Assembly (NCBI GenBank): GCA_016858145.1
Contig: JAEHOE010000128.1
Span: 62,001-126,000 of the forward strand
Origin: Edaphochlamys debaryana
Lineage: Eukaryota > Chlorophyta > Chlorophyceae > Chlamydomonadales
Length of the DNA: 64,000 nt
Direction of reading: 5' to 3'
Positions 28,201 through 40,200 of the stretch are shown here, piece by piece. The stretch's first letter is position 1. Every line of letters begins with the position of its first letter. The notes beneath the pieces are model-generated. The model did not search any database, was not told the DNA's origin, and saw nothing but the letters and a program-made list of their open reading frames with translations. The position numbers and the translations under genes are program-made.

Positions 28201-31200
28201 TTGGTCACCGTCTCCACGTCTGCAGGCGGCACGGAGAGGAGTGTAAGCTCCGCGCTCCTAGACAAGGCCGTACCGCACCGCCCTTGCAGCCGCCCCTGCC
28301 TCACCCCGCGTGATTGCGGTGCCGCCGCCGCTGCACGTGACGCCGAGCTCCTTGATGTACCAGGGCGTCGCAGTCAGAAGTGAGGTGGCGCCGTACCTGG
28401 AAACGAGGGACAGCGCCTGTTGATACGCCACACAAGTTTTTGGCATCTGCCCCGCACATCCTCAGCCGCATCCCAACACCCACGACCGACCCACCTCCCA
28501 AAGGTGCCCGTGATGTACTCCCCGGGCGGGCAGCGCAGGGTCACCGTCTCGAGCACGTTGGTCTCAGCGGCGTCGAAGGTGCCAGCCACTGCATGACAGG
28601 CAGAGCGAGGGATAGATTGCCACACTGCCGCTTCCGTCTGCCGCCTTGTCACCAGTAGCATCGGATCTCACCAGTGGGCGCCGGCCTGGGCAACGTAGCG
28701 ATGGGGCCGCAGATGAAGGCCACGCCCGTGACAAGTGACAGGCCACTGGGCAGCGTCTGTGCAAAGGGAGCAGGAACAGCGGATTACCATCAGAGCCTTG
28801 TCTGTAGCAGTGCGGACAGCGCCAATCACAATTCACGCTGCCCTGATCACCTGCTGCTGCCACAGCAGCTGCGTGATGACGCTTCCCCCGGGGCAGCCGT
28901 AGCCCCAGGAAAGATACCGTGCAGTGGCGCCAGCGGGCGCCACTAGGGTAGCCAGAGGCACCGCGGTGCGGCACCTGCAGAAGGGAGGAATAGGTGTAGA
29001 TAAAGATCACATGCACAGAAAACTGGAGCCAGCATACGGGGCGGGCATTAGGAGAGGTGCTCAGTATGTAGCTGCTAAGAACAGAGCGCGGCTAGCGTCG
29101 CACCTGATCACCACTCGGGTCAGGTAGCCCGGGCGATGAGGGGCCCAAGGGACATACAAACCTGCCGGGGTTGCGAAGACGGATGTGTCAGTAAGCGAGA
29201 CAGCCATGACAGCGCCGCTTTCTCCCTCCCCACTCACCCCTGACCTCGATGATGCCCAAGGCACCGCAGGTGTTGTTCAGGGCAGCCTGTAGGTAGTGAC
29301 GGGCACATCAGTGATTAGGCCGACACACTCGCCAGATTTCCAGCTGCTTGTCGATTGCGCCTGCCCAGCCCCACCGACCCCGGACCGGCTGCCCACACGC
29401 TCACCGTCGAGGTGGTGAAGGTCCAGTTGGTGGTGGTGGCGGTTGACGGCAGCGCCGGCAGCCCTGTGCGCACCAGCACGTCCTGGCCCGGCTGCACACC
29501 CGCGGCGGGGACCTCGGGGATGCACGAGGCTCCGAAGCCGACGATGGGCATGTAGAGCGAGGCGTTAACGACCTCGGACCGGGTGAGGTTGTTTAGGTAC
29601 CACGAGGCGGTGGCGTTGCCCGTGCCGGTCACCGTGGGGGAGGTGACGAGAATGTTGGACATGGTGTAGCCACGCGGGCAGTCGGTGGCGCCGTACGTCT
29701 GGGTGCTGTACCAGGGCGAGGCCGTGGTGGGGTCACCGTACATGAAGGAGCACGCCTTGCAGTAGGGGAAGCCTGCGGGGTCAAGGGGAGAACACATCCA
29801 CCGGAGTTGGGTTATGAGGCTCAGTCTGATGTTTAGAACGCCTTTCGCCTGTACGAATGCGACAGCACCGCATTACGCCGGCTTACGGTGTTCGGCTGAA
29901 CCAGGCGGCGGCGGGGGCCGGGGAGGGGGCGGCGGGCTCGGTGGGAGGAAGGGAGGCAAGGGCAGCCGAGGCGGCGGCGAGGGAGGTGAGGGAGGGGACG
30001 GCGGAGGAAAGGGCGGGAAGGGGGTGGGCGGCGGGCTTGGCGGGCGGGGCGGTGGGGACGGCGGCGAAGGCTTGGGCGGAGGAGGGTCGGGGCGAGGGCT
30101 CGGCGGCCTGGGCGGTGACGGCTTCGGAGCGGGGGATGGGGGCCGAGGTGGGCTGGGGGGCTTCGGCGGAGGCGCAGGGCTGGGCGGCGTGGGGCGGGGG
30201 GACGGGGGCCGTGGGGCCGGCGGCCGCGGGGGCTTGGGACCAGGGAGCCGTGGCGGCGGGCGAGGTGGGCTCGGGGGCTTGGGTGGCGGTGAGAAGGGGG
30301 GCCTCGGGGCTGGCGAGGGCGGCTTCGGCGCCTGCAGCAGGGAGCGGCGCTTCTGGCCTGCTCCCAGGTCCGCCTCCTGGCCCACCTCCTGCGCGTCCAC
30401 CTCTTCCTCCAGGTGCTGCAGCACCGCAGCCACCTTGGCCGCCAGCTGCTCCTCTGTGTTGGCGCTGACCGCGGGGTCCTCGCCCCGGGCGGCCCGGTCC
30501 TCCGCCTCCTGCTCCTCGATGGCCTGCGCCAGCATGCCCAGCATGCTCAGGATCTCCACCTCCTCCTGAGCCTCCTTCATGCTGCGGTCGCCCTGGGGCA
30601 GCTCAATGACCTCCTCCTCCTCCTGCGCACCGCCCTCCAGCTCCATGCGGCGGTGGCCAGTGAGCGGGGGCCGGGGGCTGGGCGGCTTGGGGTTGGGGGG
30701 CCTGGGCGGAGGCGGGCTAGGCGGCTTCGGAAAGTTTGGCGGCGGCGGCGGCGGCGAGACAAAATTGGGCAGGTTGGCGCAGAGCAGGCGGACGGTCGTC
30801 AGGTAGTTGATGTTGGTGAGGTTGGTGTTGGAGTTGGGCAGGGATGTGCCGGCCAGGCCGTAGCCAACCATGCCGGTGGGGCACTGGTAAGCAAAGGTGC
30901 CGCCTCCGCCGCACACACGGCTCTCGCTGCTGTCCAGAATAAACTGCTGGGCGCCGTTGCCGCACTCGACCAGTAGCTGAAGGGCAGAGGGGAGGGGTGG
31001 AAGGAATGAGGGCAAGTGTCAAACTTTGGGCCCCAAAAGCGCCTGGGCGCTACAGCTTGTCAAGAGCGTTGACCCCTGCAACCGCCTGCCCTTTAGGTGC
31101 ACTCCGCCTGCCCTCTAGGTGAGCAGTGTTTGGTCATCGGCGCTCACCGTGCAGATGCCGTCACCGTCGAACAGGCCGCCAATGCCCTTGACGCCCGAGA

Positions 31201-34200
31201 TGCCGCAGTCGATGGAGCGGGCCACCGTGTTGACGCGGTTGACCTGCCACACACGCTGCTCGGCGCCCTGCACCTCGCCGTTGCACGCGGTGCCCACGTC
31301 CATGATGCGGCGGTTGTTGGCGGCGGCGTCCACCACCAGGGTGATGGAGCCCAGGATCATGGCGCGCGACTCGAGCGAGCAGGCCAGCGTGAAGGGGACA
31401 GGCAGGGGCGTGTAGGGAATGGCACCGTTGCCCTTGCCCACGCCGCTGGGCGAGGGGAAGCCAAAGAGCGGCCCCGATACGCTGGTGGGCTCCATGACGG
31501 TGTAGTCCGACACCTCCTGGCTGTCGCCCGTGAAGACAGAGGCGGAGCGGAAGCACACGCGGTCCACGGCCGGCGTGCCAATGTCGGCAAGCGACTTGGG
31601 CGTAAAGCCGGCTCCGTAGATGCTGGGGTTGGGCCAGGGGCGGCCGAAAAAGTAGCACATATTCTCGCGCTGGTCCGACAGGTCGATGAGCTCGCCAGAG
31701 TTGGGCAGGTAGGTGTAGAAGGTGCACTTGGGCTCGATCATGCACCACAGGGCGCACTCGCGCTCGTCCTCCACGATGCGGGGGCTGCGCGGCAGCTGGA
31801 TGCCGGGCACGGCGTAGGCCAGGCCGTTGGGGCGGCTCACGCAGAAGAACTTGGGCTTGAGCGTGGCGCCCTGGGTGCCTGGGGGCAGGGGTGTGGGGGG
31901 TCGGGTGAGGATGTCAGCATCCCAAACCCGATCAGCCCACCGAGACGGGGCAGAGGGAATGCGCTGGCAAAACCTCCTTGCTAGCAGCCCCGACCAACAG
32001 AGCTGCTGCGTACTGGTGGTGGCGCACACGACCGGCATCTTCTGCTGGCAGGAGCCCGTGTAGATGCCTGAAGGGCGCGGGCAGGAGGGAAAAAGTGGTC
32101 AGCAACTCCAAACGCGGTCAGCAACTCCATGCTCAGCCTGTTGAGCCAATGCAGGCCCCCTACCACTACTGCTGCTGCCTCACCGGGCGGCAGGTGGAGA
32201 GTCCCGTCAGGGGGGGGCGGGGGCATGTCGGGGGCATCCGGCGGGAAGGGCGAATCGGGCATGTCGGGCGGAGGCGGCGACACAACGCCGGGCAGCGGAG
32301 GCGAAGGAGGTGAGGGGAAGCGGGGCGCCCTGGGCGACGGAGTGGGCGGTGGCGGCGGCGGCGGCCCAACCCGCGAAGCCCCAGTCGAGGCGTTGTACAC
32401 ACTGTAGAGGAAAGGCCCCTGCAGAGTGGGAGAATGAGGCAACGCAATGCGTATGAGGCTGGGGCCGGGGAGGCAGAAAGCCGCTGCTATATCAGCCAAC
32501 CGTACTCACCCCGAACGCCATGTCCAGGCCGCCGCGTCCGACGATGAAGGCGCAGGCAGCGTCGCCGAACTCGCCCTCCTCCCACGACTCCAGGAAGCCG
32601 CCGGGGCTGAAAGTGCCGTCGTTCCAGAACATCTGAGGGTGGGCAGGCGGGGGAGAGACCCGAGGGGGGCTCAGCGCTGACCAGGGCCCCATACATGCGC
32701 ACTTGCAGTCTTAGCCCCGTGGGTCCTCATGCAGAGCCACGCCTGCCAGAAAGTCCTCAGCCCGCCGCCCCTTCTCAAGCCCCGCCGTTCCCACCTGGCC
32801 ATCGCCGTAGGTGCGCAGGCCCAGCCACATGTAGGGCGGCAGGTCCTTGTGGTAGATGCTGCCCAGCTCCTGCTCCGTCCAGTAGTCCGTCAGGGAGACC
32901 AGCTCCGCCTGCGGGGTGAGTGCAGATAAGGAAGGCAGAGCCAAGTTAAGACCAGTGCTCGCCTGGCATGTGTCCGAGGCTGCATCTGGAGGTGAGCACA
33001 GACCGCGCTCACCCCGTAGGTGCGGCACAGCTTCTGGCCATCGGGCTGCGTCATCATGAGCCCCGGCTCGCCCTCCTTCTGGGGCGGGAAGACCATGAAG
33101 TTCTGCATGAAGTACGGCACCACCTTGACCTCGGTCAGGTCAATGTCCGACAGCTGCTTCTTGCCTGTAGCACGGAAACGAGGGGGGCGAAACGGGAAGG
33201 GGTGAGTTGGCCCTCCTGCAACGAGGCTCAGCCGCCTTGACGGGGACCTGGGCAGGGCAGCACCAAGGACCCTGGCAGGCTGAGGGAGCGCAGGCCCAGC
33301 CCCAGGGTTGAGGCAGGACAGCGCCAAGCATAGGCTGACGGAGAAAGGCCAGCTCTAGTTCCCCTTGTTTCCCCAGGTCTAAGGCGCTGCTCACGTCGGC
33401 ACACGAAGGGCAGCGTCAGGTCGCAGCTCATGTCGGCCCACTCGGCCGTGGAGCTGACCACCTCGCGCAGGCCGCCGCCGGTGCTGCCCGCCAGGGTCAT
33501 GCCCGCGGACAGGCAGTCCTCAGCACCGTAGCTGGGAGGGGCGGGGGAGGAGAGGGAGGGCTTGGTAGGGAATGACAGGCGGGGGAAAAATAGCTGAAAC
33601 GGCAGGATGCGAGCATTCTCGCTGGGCCCCAGCGGCGCGGGGTGGGCAAAGGACTCACCGGTTGTCCGGCTGATCGCGCCCCCACGAGGTGTACTGCAGG
33701 TCATCGCCTGACACCCACAGGAAGCGACCCTCCTGCTCTGTGGGCGGGAAGTAAGGGGAGGATGAAGCTCAGCTAGCGCAAGGCACAAGCAGGGCGGGCG
33801 CAAGTAATCATACAGCTCAATCCCAGACGTCCCGTCATATCTCAACTGAAGCGGTTGCCAACGGCTTACCTCCATCTGTGGCGCCGAGCCACACGTACAC
33901 CGAGCGGCCGCTGTGGTCGGAGGTGACGGGAGGATCAGCGCCAGGTAGGCCCGCAACCAGCTGCAGCAGCGTCCCTGCGTTCAGCACGGTACCCAAGCCC
34001 CTAAGCCCCCTCGCAGCCGCACCTGTAGATGTCGTTCTCGCCGAGCTGCCCAGAGTCCGCCCAGCCCGTGAGCAGGCTGAACAGCTTGCCCGCCTCGGTG
34101 CCCGACAGCACAGTGGCCAGGTCGCCCTTGAGCGCCTGGCAGTGCTCGCGAGCAGCCGACCAGCTCTTGCGGACCTACGGGGGAAACCAATGGGGGCACA

Positions 34201-37200
34201 GCAGCGGTTCAAGGTGAGAAGGGCTCAGTTTACAGGGCCAAACCGTACATGCGGAGGGTCGATGCGCAATCGCGGCACAGGCCATCAGACCCACCCCCAG
34301 CCCCTGACCCGGCGCCTGCCTGGAAGAGGCTGAACTCCTGGTCGCCCAGGGTGGCCATGAGCACGGGGGGGCCGATGTCCTGGGTGCCCATGCTCGACAC
34401 TGAGCGAGGGTAAGGGCAGGGGTGGAGAGGGCGAAGGGAGGCCCGTGCAGTCTGGGACCTGGAATCAGGTCAGCAGGAAGGATGCCGGCCCATGCCCACG
34501 TCACGCGCGTGCCGCGCTCACCTGTGTTGGTGCACTCCGGTGTGTCGTAGAACTCGCAGTAGGCAGGGTCGCCCAGCACCGCCTTCTCAAGGGTCATCAC
34601 CAGCGCCGCCGAGGAGTCGCCGTCGATGTCCCACAGGCCCATGCCGCCGAGGCAATGGTAGCGGGCAAAGCACACCTGCGCAGAGGAGGCAGAGCGGGAT
34701 GGGCTCGATCGGGCGCTCGGTACAGCTATTGCAGCAGCAACTGATCGTGCGCCGGCATGTTACACTCACGAGAGTCAGCGAGAGTTATGGTCGCGAGATG
34801 CGCTGCCTCACCTTGTTGGCAATGGTGAAGGGGTCATCCCAGGAGGCCCACATGTTCGAGCCGAAGGGGGCGGTGTTGGCATACGCCTCCAGGTCCAGCT
34901 GAGCCGTGCCGGGCGGGATCATGAGCTTCAGCTCCGACTGATCGAGCAACCCGTCAACGCCAAGGCAGGGGCCAGGAGTGCCAGCGCCTGCAAGACAGGA
35001 AGGTTTGAGGAGCGAGACGTTGACCATCTTCAGGCACAACAGCGCTGACGGACAAGCTCAAGTCCAGCTCGCTCACGGCGTGTCTTTTGCCCCTGCCCTC
35101 ACACCTGACACCCCACCCGGCTCCCCGCCCCTCACCTCCGACCAGGCCCTCTCCGTCCAGCACGTAGCTGCGGCCCATGGCCGAGGCCACCAGCGTAACC
35201 TGAGATGGGGCAGCGCCGGAGGCCAGCATCTGTGGGCGGAGGGGGACACGAAAGGAGAAGGGGAAGGGGAAGGAGAGGTTAAGTTAAGGCAAGGCGCCGA
35301 GGGCTCATTGCTTCGGCCAAGGAGCGGGCTTCAGCTTGACGGCGACGCCCCTTCCTTCAGCTGCCCGCTTCTCGTATCCACCATGCACGCACCCTGTCGA
35401 GGAGCGTGTTGACCGAGAAGCCGGTGGCCTCGAGGCACGAGAAGAGCGGCGACTCCACATAAGGGGTGGTGCCCAGCACCTCGTTGCCCGAGTTGTCAAA
35501 CGCCTGGGGCAGCAGAGCGAAAGCAGTATGCGGAGACTTGCCAACGTCAGCACGGAAACCACCTAGCCAAGAAGCCACATTCCCCGCCCGGGATGAAGAC
35601 CGCAGCAAGCTGTGAGCACGCGCCAGTTACCGGAAGCCAGTCCACCAGCCCCCCACGCACCTGGAAGTTGATCATGTCCACCAGCTCCGACACCTCCCAC
35701 CACGTCATGTTGACGTACACCTCGTTGGGCGGCACCGATAGGGCCAGCAGCTTGCCCTTCTCGTGCAGGCGCATTGACAGGCGCGTCAGCAGGTTCATGA
35801 AGTCGCCGTACTGCAGAGCGGGGCCAGGAGTGGTAGTTTAGAGAGGAAGGAAGAGGCATGCGCGGTGTACTCGATATACGCATATGGTGCTGGTGAGGCT
35901 GGTGCCGTGTGCGTTGGAGGGGGCATGGAGCTCGCTGGAGATGACACCTCTAGCCGCTGCGGGCCGGTGCCTGGCCCTCACCTGCTCGACCTTGAGCGAG
36001 GGCCACGACAGCTCGAGGCCGTCCAGGCTGTACTCCTCCGTGAAGTCGGCGGCGTTCTGGGTGAGGTTCATCAGGGCCTGGGAGGAGGAGGGTGCTAGGG
36101 GAGGTAGGCAAGGCGAGACCGGTGGCGGATATGGCCCACGTCTGTCTGCCCCGCTGGCATGCCCTGGCCCACCTGGAAGCTGGTGGTGATGATGGGGAAG
36201 TCGTGGTCGCCTCCGTCGGGGCCACCCAGTGAGGCCAGGACCTTGATGTCTGTGCGCTGGTTCTTGAGGCTGGTTGGGTGAAGGAAGGAGAGGGTGCACG
36301 AGACGGTTTTGATTGAGTATCACATCCCTGGGGCCCGCCAAGCCCGTCGCAAGCTCAGGCCGCGCTGTAAGACTCACTCGGCCAGGTTGGCAACGGCCAG
36401 GCGGTCGCGCTCCGTGGCGAACTTGATAGTGGTGTTCTCGACCGCGGGGTGCACGTAGGCAAAGATGACGTGTGTGGCGTGCAGGGCGCGCTCCAGCGTG
36501 CTGAGCTTGCCGCGGGCGGCGGTGCAGTTGGCGGAGCTGGTGGGAGGGGGGGGGCCAGTGAGATGACGACGGAGAGGAGCAAGTGTCGCGGCGCGGAGCT
36601 GGGGGCGTGGCGCGGGCTGGGCTGGCTACGGAGGCGACAGGGTCCAGGATAGCAAGGGAACCTGGGAAGTGCTGGCCGGACTCACGGGTCAGGGTTGCGG
36701 TTCGAGTAGTAGGCCACGATGCGGGTGGGGATGCCGCAGCGCTGCTCCACGGGGGCGGACTTGATCACGTCAGCAGAGGCCACCACAATGGATTGGGCTG
36801 CGAGCGATGAGGGCAGGGCATGGATTACAAACCACTTCAGCTCCTGCCCATCCAGTGGCCCCCCTTTACCTTCCGGCTCCCTGCTCCCACTCACTCGGGT
36901 CGACCTGCCCCAGCTGCATCTCCTTGGCCACGGGCAGGTTGACGGTGGCGGCGTCGTTGGCCTCCACCGAGGAGATGGGCGTGCCAAAGTCCGAGCCGGT
37001 CGAGACCATGTAGTACGAGCCGTCCTCGGTGAAGATGAGCAGGTCGTCGCGGCCGTCGCGGTTCGTGTCGCGCACCTGCACCAGCGTAGGCTCGCCGGGC
37101 AGCACGCCCCACGTGCCCAGGCCGGCCACGTAGATGCGGTTGTCGTACGACGAGAGGCAAGCCACCTGTACAGGAAGGGGGCATGGTCGATTGGTGAGGG

Positions 37201-40200
37201 AGGAAGGATTGCCCCAAGCCTGGGCTTGAAGGGACATTATGCGTGCCAAACCAGATCAGGCTCTCAGGTTAGCCGTTCCCCAGTCCACCCCACGCCTCAC
37301 CTGCTGCACGGTGGTTCCGGCGGTGGATCCGTCCAGGGGACCGGCGGCGCCCACGAAGTTGCCCATGACCACTGCCCAGGGGGAGGTGCAGGCGCCTGGG
37401 GTGGGGGCATGCGTGGGGGCGGCCAGCGTCAGGGTTGAGCAGACTCGCGAGATGACCGGCTTCACACCAAGGTCGCAGTGCAAAGCACCAGTCGCCCCAG
37501 AAGCCCACGGGCGCACCTCGTGGGAAGTTGGCAACAGAGCCCATGTGCCAGTTGAGCGGCGCGGGCGGGGAGAGAGCGATGAACGACATGTAGACCTCGT
37601 GCTCGCCCGTGAGGCGGTCCAGGTAGACCTAGCACGGCGGAGCAGGGAAGAGGGAACGAGCAGCGTAGGCAAAACCATCTCACCACTCCTGGTAGCCCGC
37701 ACTGCTTGAGTCCCCTTCCTGCGCGCTAGGTATCAGTTGCAGCCTCCCCCCGGCCCCTGCCCACCAACACGACGTCCGGCTTGCCGTCCTTGTCCACGTC
37801 GTTGGCCAGCAGGAAGCAGTCCTCGCCCAGGGAGGTGCACCTGCAGGATAAGGGGGCGGAGGTGCGCAAAGCAAGAGGTAAGTCACGGGGTAGCCGTCAG
37901 CACAACGCAGGGAGGGCCAAACGCCGATGCCGCTCACTTGGCACCGATGGAGGAGAGCTCGAACCACGTGTAGCCGTCGCCATCGGTATCTGCGGGCACG
38001 GCCGGAAAGAGGGCACATCGAGGGTTACAACCCCGGTCGGTCGCGCTGGATCGCCAGGGCGCAGCGTCACTAACTCCATGCATGCGCACTTCAGCGGTTG
38101 CGCCGTGCGGATGCCCCCCAGAACCTGTCCCTCCCACCGTCCAGCAGCGCCGTGGCTCCGTCCGAGGGGTAGTAGCCCAGGCGGAGGGTCGGGCGGTCGA
38201 AAAACACCTGCATGACGGAGAAACCGACGGAGGAATGCGGATAGGCAGCAAGGTATGAACATCCGGCTGAGGAGGTAGCCGAGCAGTACTGCAGCTTGCT
38301 GCCCCTAGGTTTCCCAGACCATGGGGGCTGCGCTAGCCCTGCCCCCGCGCACCATGTCGGCGGCCTTGTCCCCAGTCACGTCCATGAACATGTAGACCCG
38401 CGTGGTAGAGTTGGTTGTGTCGATGCGGTCCGTGGTGGCCGAAAGGTCCAGCCAGGTGGACAGCGCAGAGAACGACTCGCCGGCGGCAACCCCAACCTAC
38501 GATGAGAAGCACAAGGGGAGAGGAGAGGGGCCCGCAGGGGTGCATCATGCTTCTGTGGTGGGCCCCTTGGCTACCTGGTCCTCCGGTGTGTGCGCTTCGT
38601 CCCTGCCTCGCTTACCGAGATGCTGCTCGACAGCAGCACCACCAGGTCGTCACGGCCGTCACCCGTCATGTCCTGAGGGGGGAGGGAGAGGAAACCGTCA
38701 GGCGGACCGTCAGGCGCAGGAGGGATGCGTCAAGCTACGCGGCCACGCGAAGAGCAGGGCACACAACCGGGGTCCAGGACGGGCTCGTGGCCAGCGACGC
38801 ACCGCGAGCAGGAGGCCCTCGGGCTTGGCGGTGGAGCCGAAGGCCACGTCAGCGTACTTGTCGAAGGTGGAGGACCAGGGGCGGCCGAAGGCGGCGTAAC
38901 CCGTCAGGGTGCCGTCGCTATTCCAGCGGAGCAGCAGGGAGTCCTGGCGGGGGACGGCCGGAGTCGATGACGGCAGGACATCAGGCAAAGGAAGCCAAGA
39001 TCACGCCAATGGTTCTAGCACCCGTACAAGTGCGCACGCCACCCCGCTCGCACGAACCCCTCACACACCAACGGCCCCTCACCTGCGCCTGCGACCCGCT
39101 GTTTGGGTCGTCGAAGTCTCCCACCAGCAGAGCCGTGGAGCCCGACGAGGGGGAGATCGACACCTTGGTCGCCTGCAGAGCAAGGTGGCGGGGTGGGGAG
39201 GGGCGAGCGGCATTGACCGGCGAAGGCCACCACCCCGCTGCGCCGCTGTGCATGCTGGCCCCAGGTGCTCACCCAGGGGTCGCTGCACAGGCCACGGGGC
39301 TCCACGTTTGAGGTTACCGGCGGCTGGGCGTAGCACCTGAAGGGAGCGGGGGGGTTGGGCCCAAGTCAACATGGTGCGCACAGGAACGTTCTCTTGCTTC
39401 CCAGTCGCACTGGTCCCTCCGTCTTCAGCTGCTGCTGGCCTCACTTGATGGTCACGGCGTTGTTGGCATTGCAGGTGACGCCGGCGGGCGCAGCGCCCCT
39501 CGAGACCGTGCTGTGTGAGGTCAAAGAGGCGGAAACGGGGTAAGCCGGCGGACAGTCTAGCCACGATGCCGTGCCCTTGGCCATCCACACAGCAGGCAGC
39601 CCCGACCCATGCAGCAGTTCGGCTGCAGATGCCACCCATCCCCACCAGGCGCTGATCGCGATTGAGTCCTCCGGGCAGTTGGTGAGGGCGGTGATGTTGT
39701 TGAGGATGGTGGTCAGCGCAGCGTTGTTGAGAGTCGTGTTGGCCACGATGGACCAACTGGCGCCTGCAGTGAGGGAAGGGGGGTTAAGGGGAGGAGAAGT
39801 GCGGGCGCAGGGAGGATGGGTGCTGAAAAGGGTTCCTGACAAGTACTTGCAGGGCCCGCAACCAGGCTGGCCGGGAGGGCCTGCGTGTCACGTACCGTTG
39901 GCGAGGGAGGTCCACCAGTTCAGCTGACGGCACACAGTCAGCAGACTCTGTGTGCAGAAGAGATACGCCGTTCACGTTCAGCTGAAAGGGGGCATGTCAA
40001 CGAGGACTCCTCGCAACCCGGACATGAACACCATCTAGGGCAGGGGGCCATAGGCACCCTCTAAACCATTCAAAGTCCTTTGTTTGTGTAGGGGAGGGAG
40101 CGCACCTGGTCATCAAAGCGGTTGCGGCACACGCTGCTCCACTGGCCGCCCAGCAGCACCTCTGCGAGGAGAGGAGGCCAGGCGCAAGTGCGGACAAGCG

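Noticed and set aside
29814..30569. Long plus-strand Gly/Arg-rich open frames opposite the proline-rich exon
   Set aside because: They are the antisense of PPSP codons. GC-rich proline codons leave the other strand open by default. The minus strand has the splice sites and domain context.
29880..31150. Gene boundary inside the giant gene at the proline-rich exon
   Set aside because: The exon is entered by a CAG acceptor and left by a GTAAGC donor, both in phase with neighbours. No start signal or poly(A) signal separates the halves.
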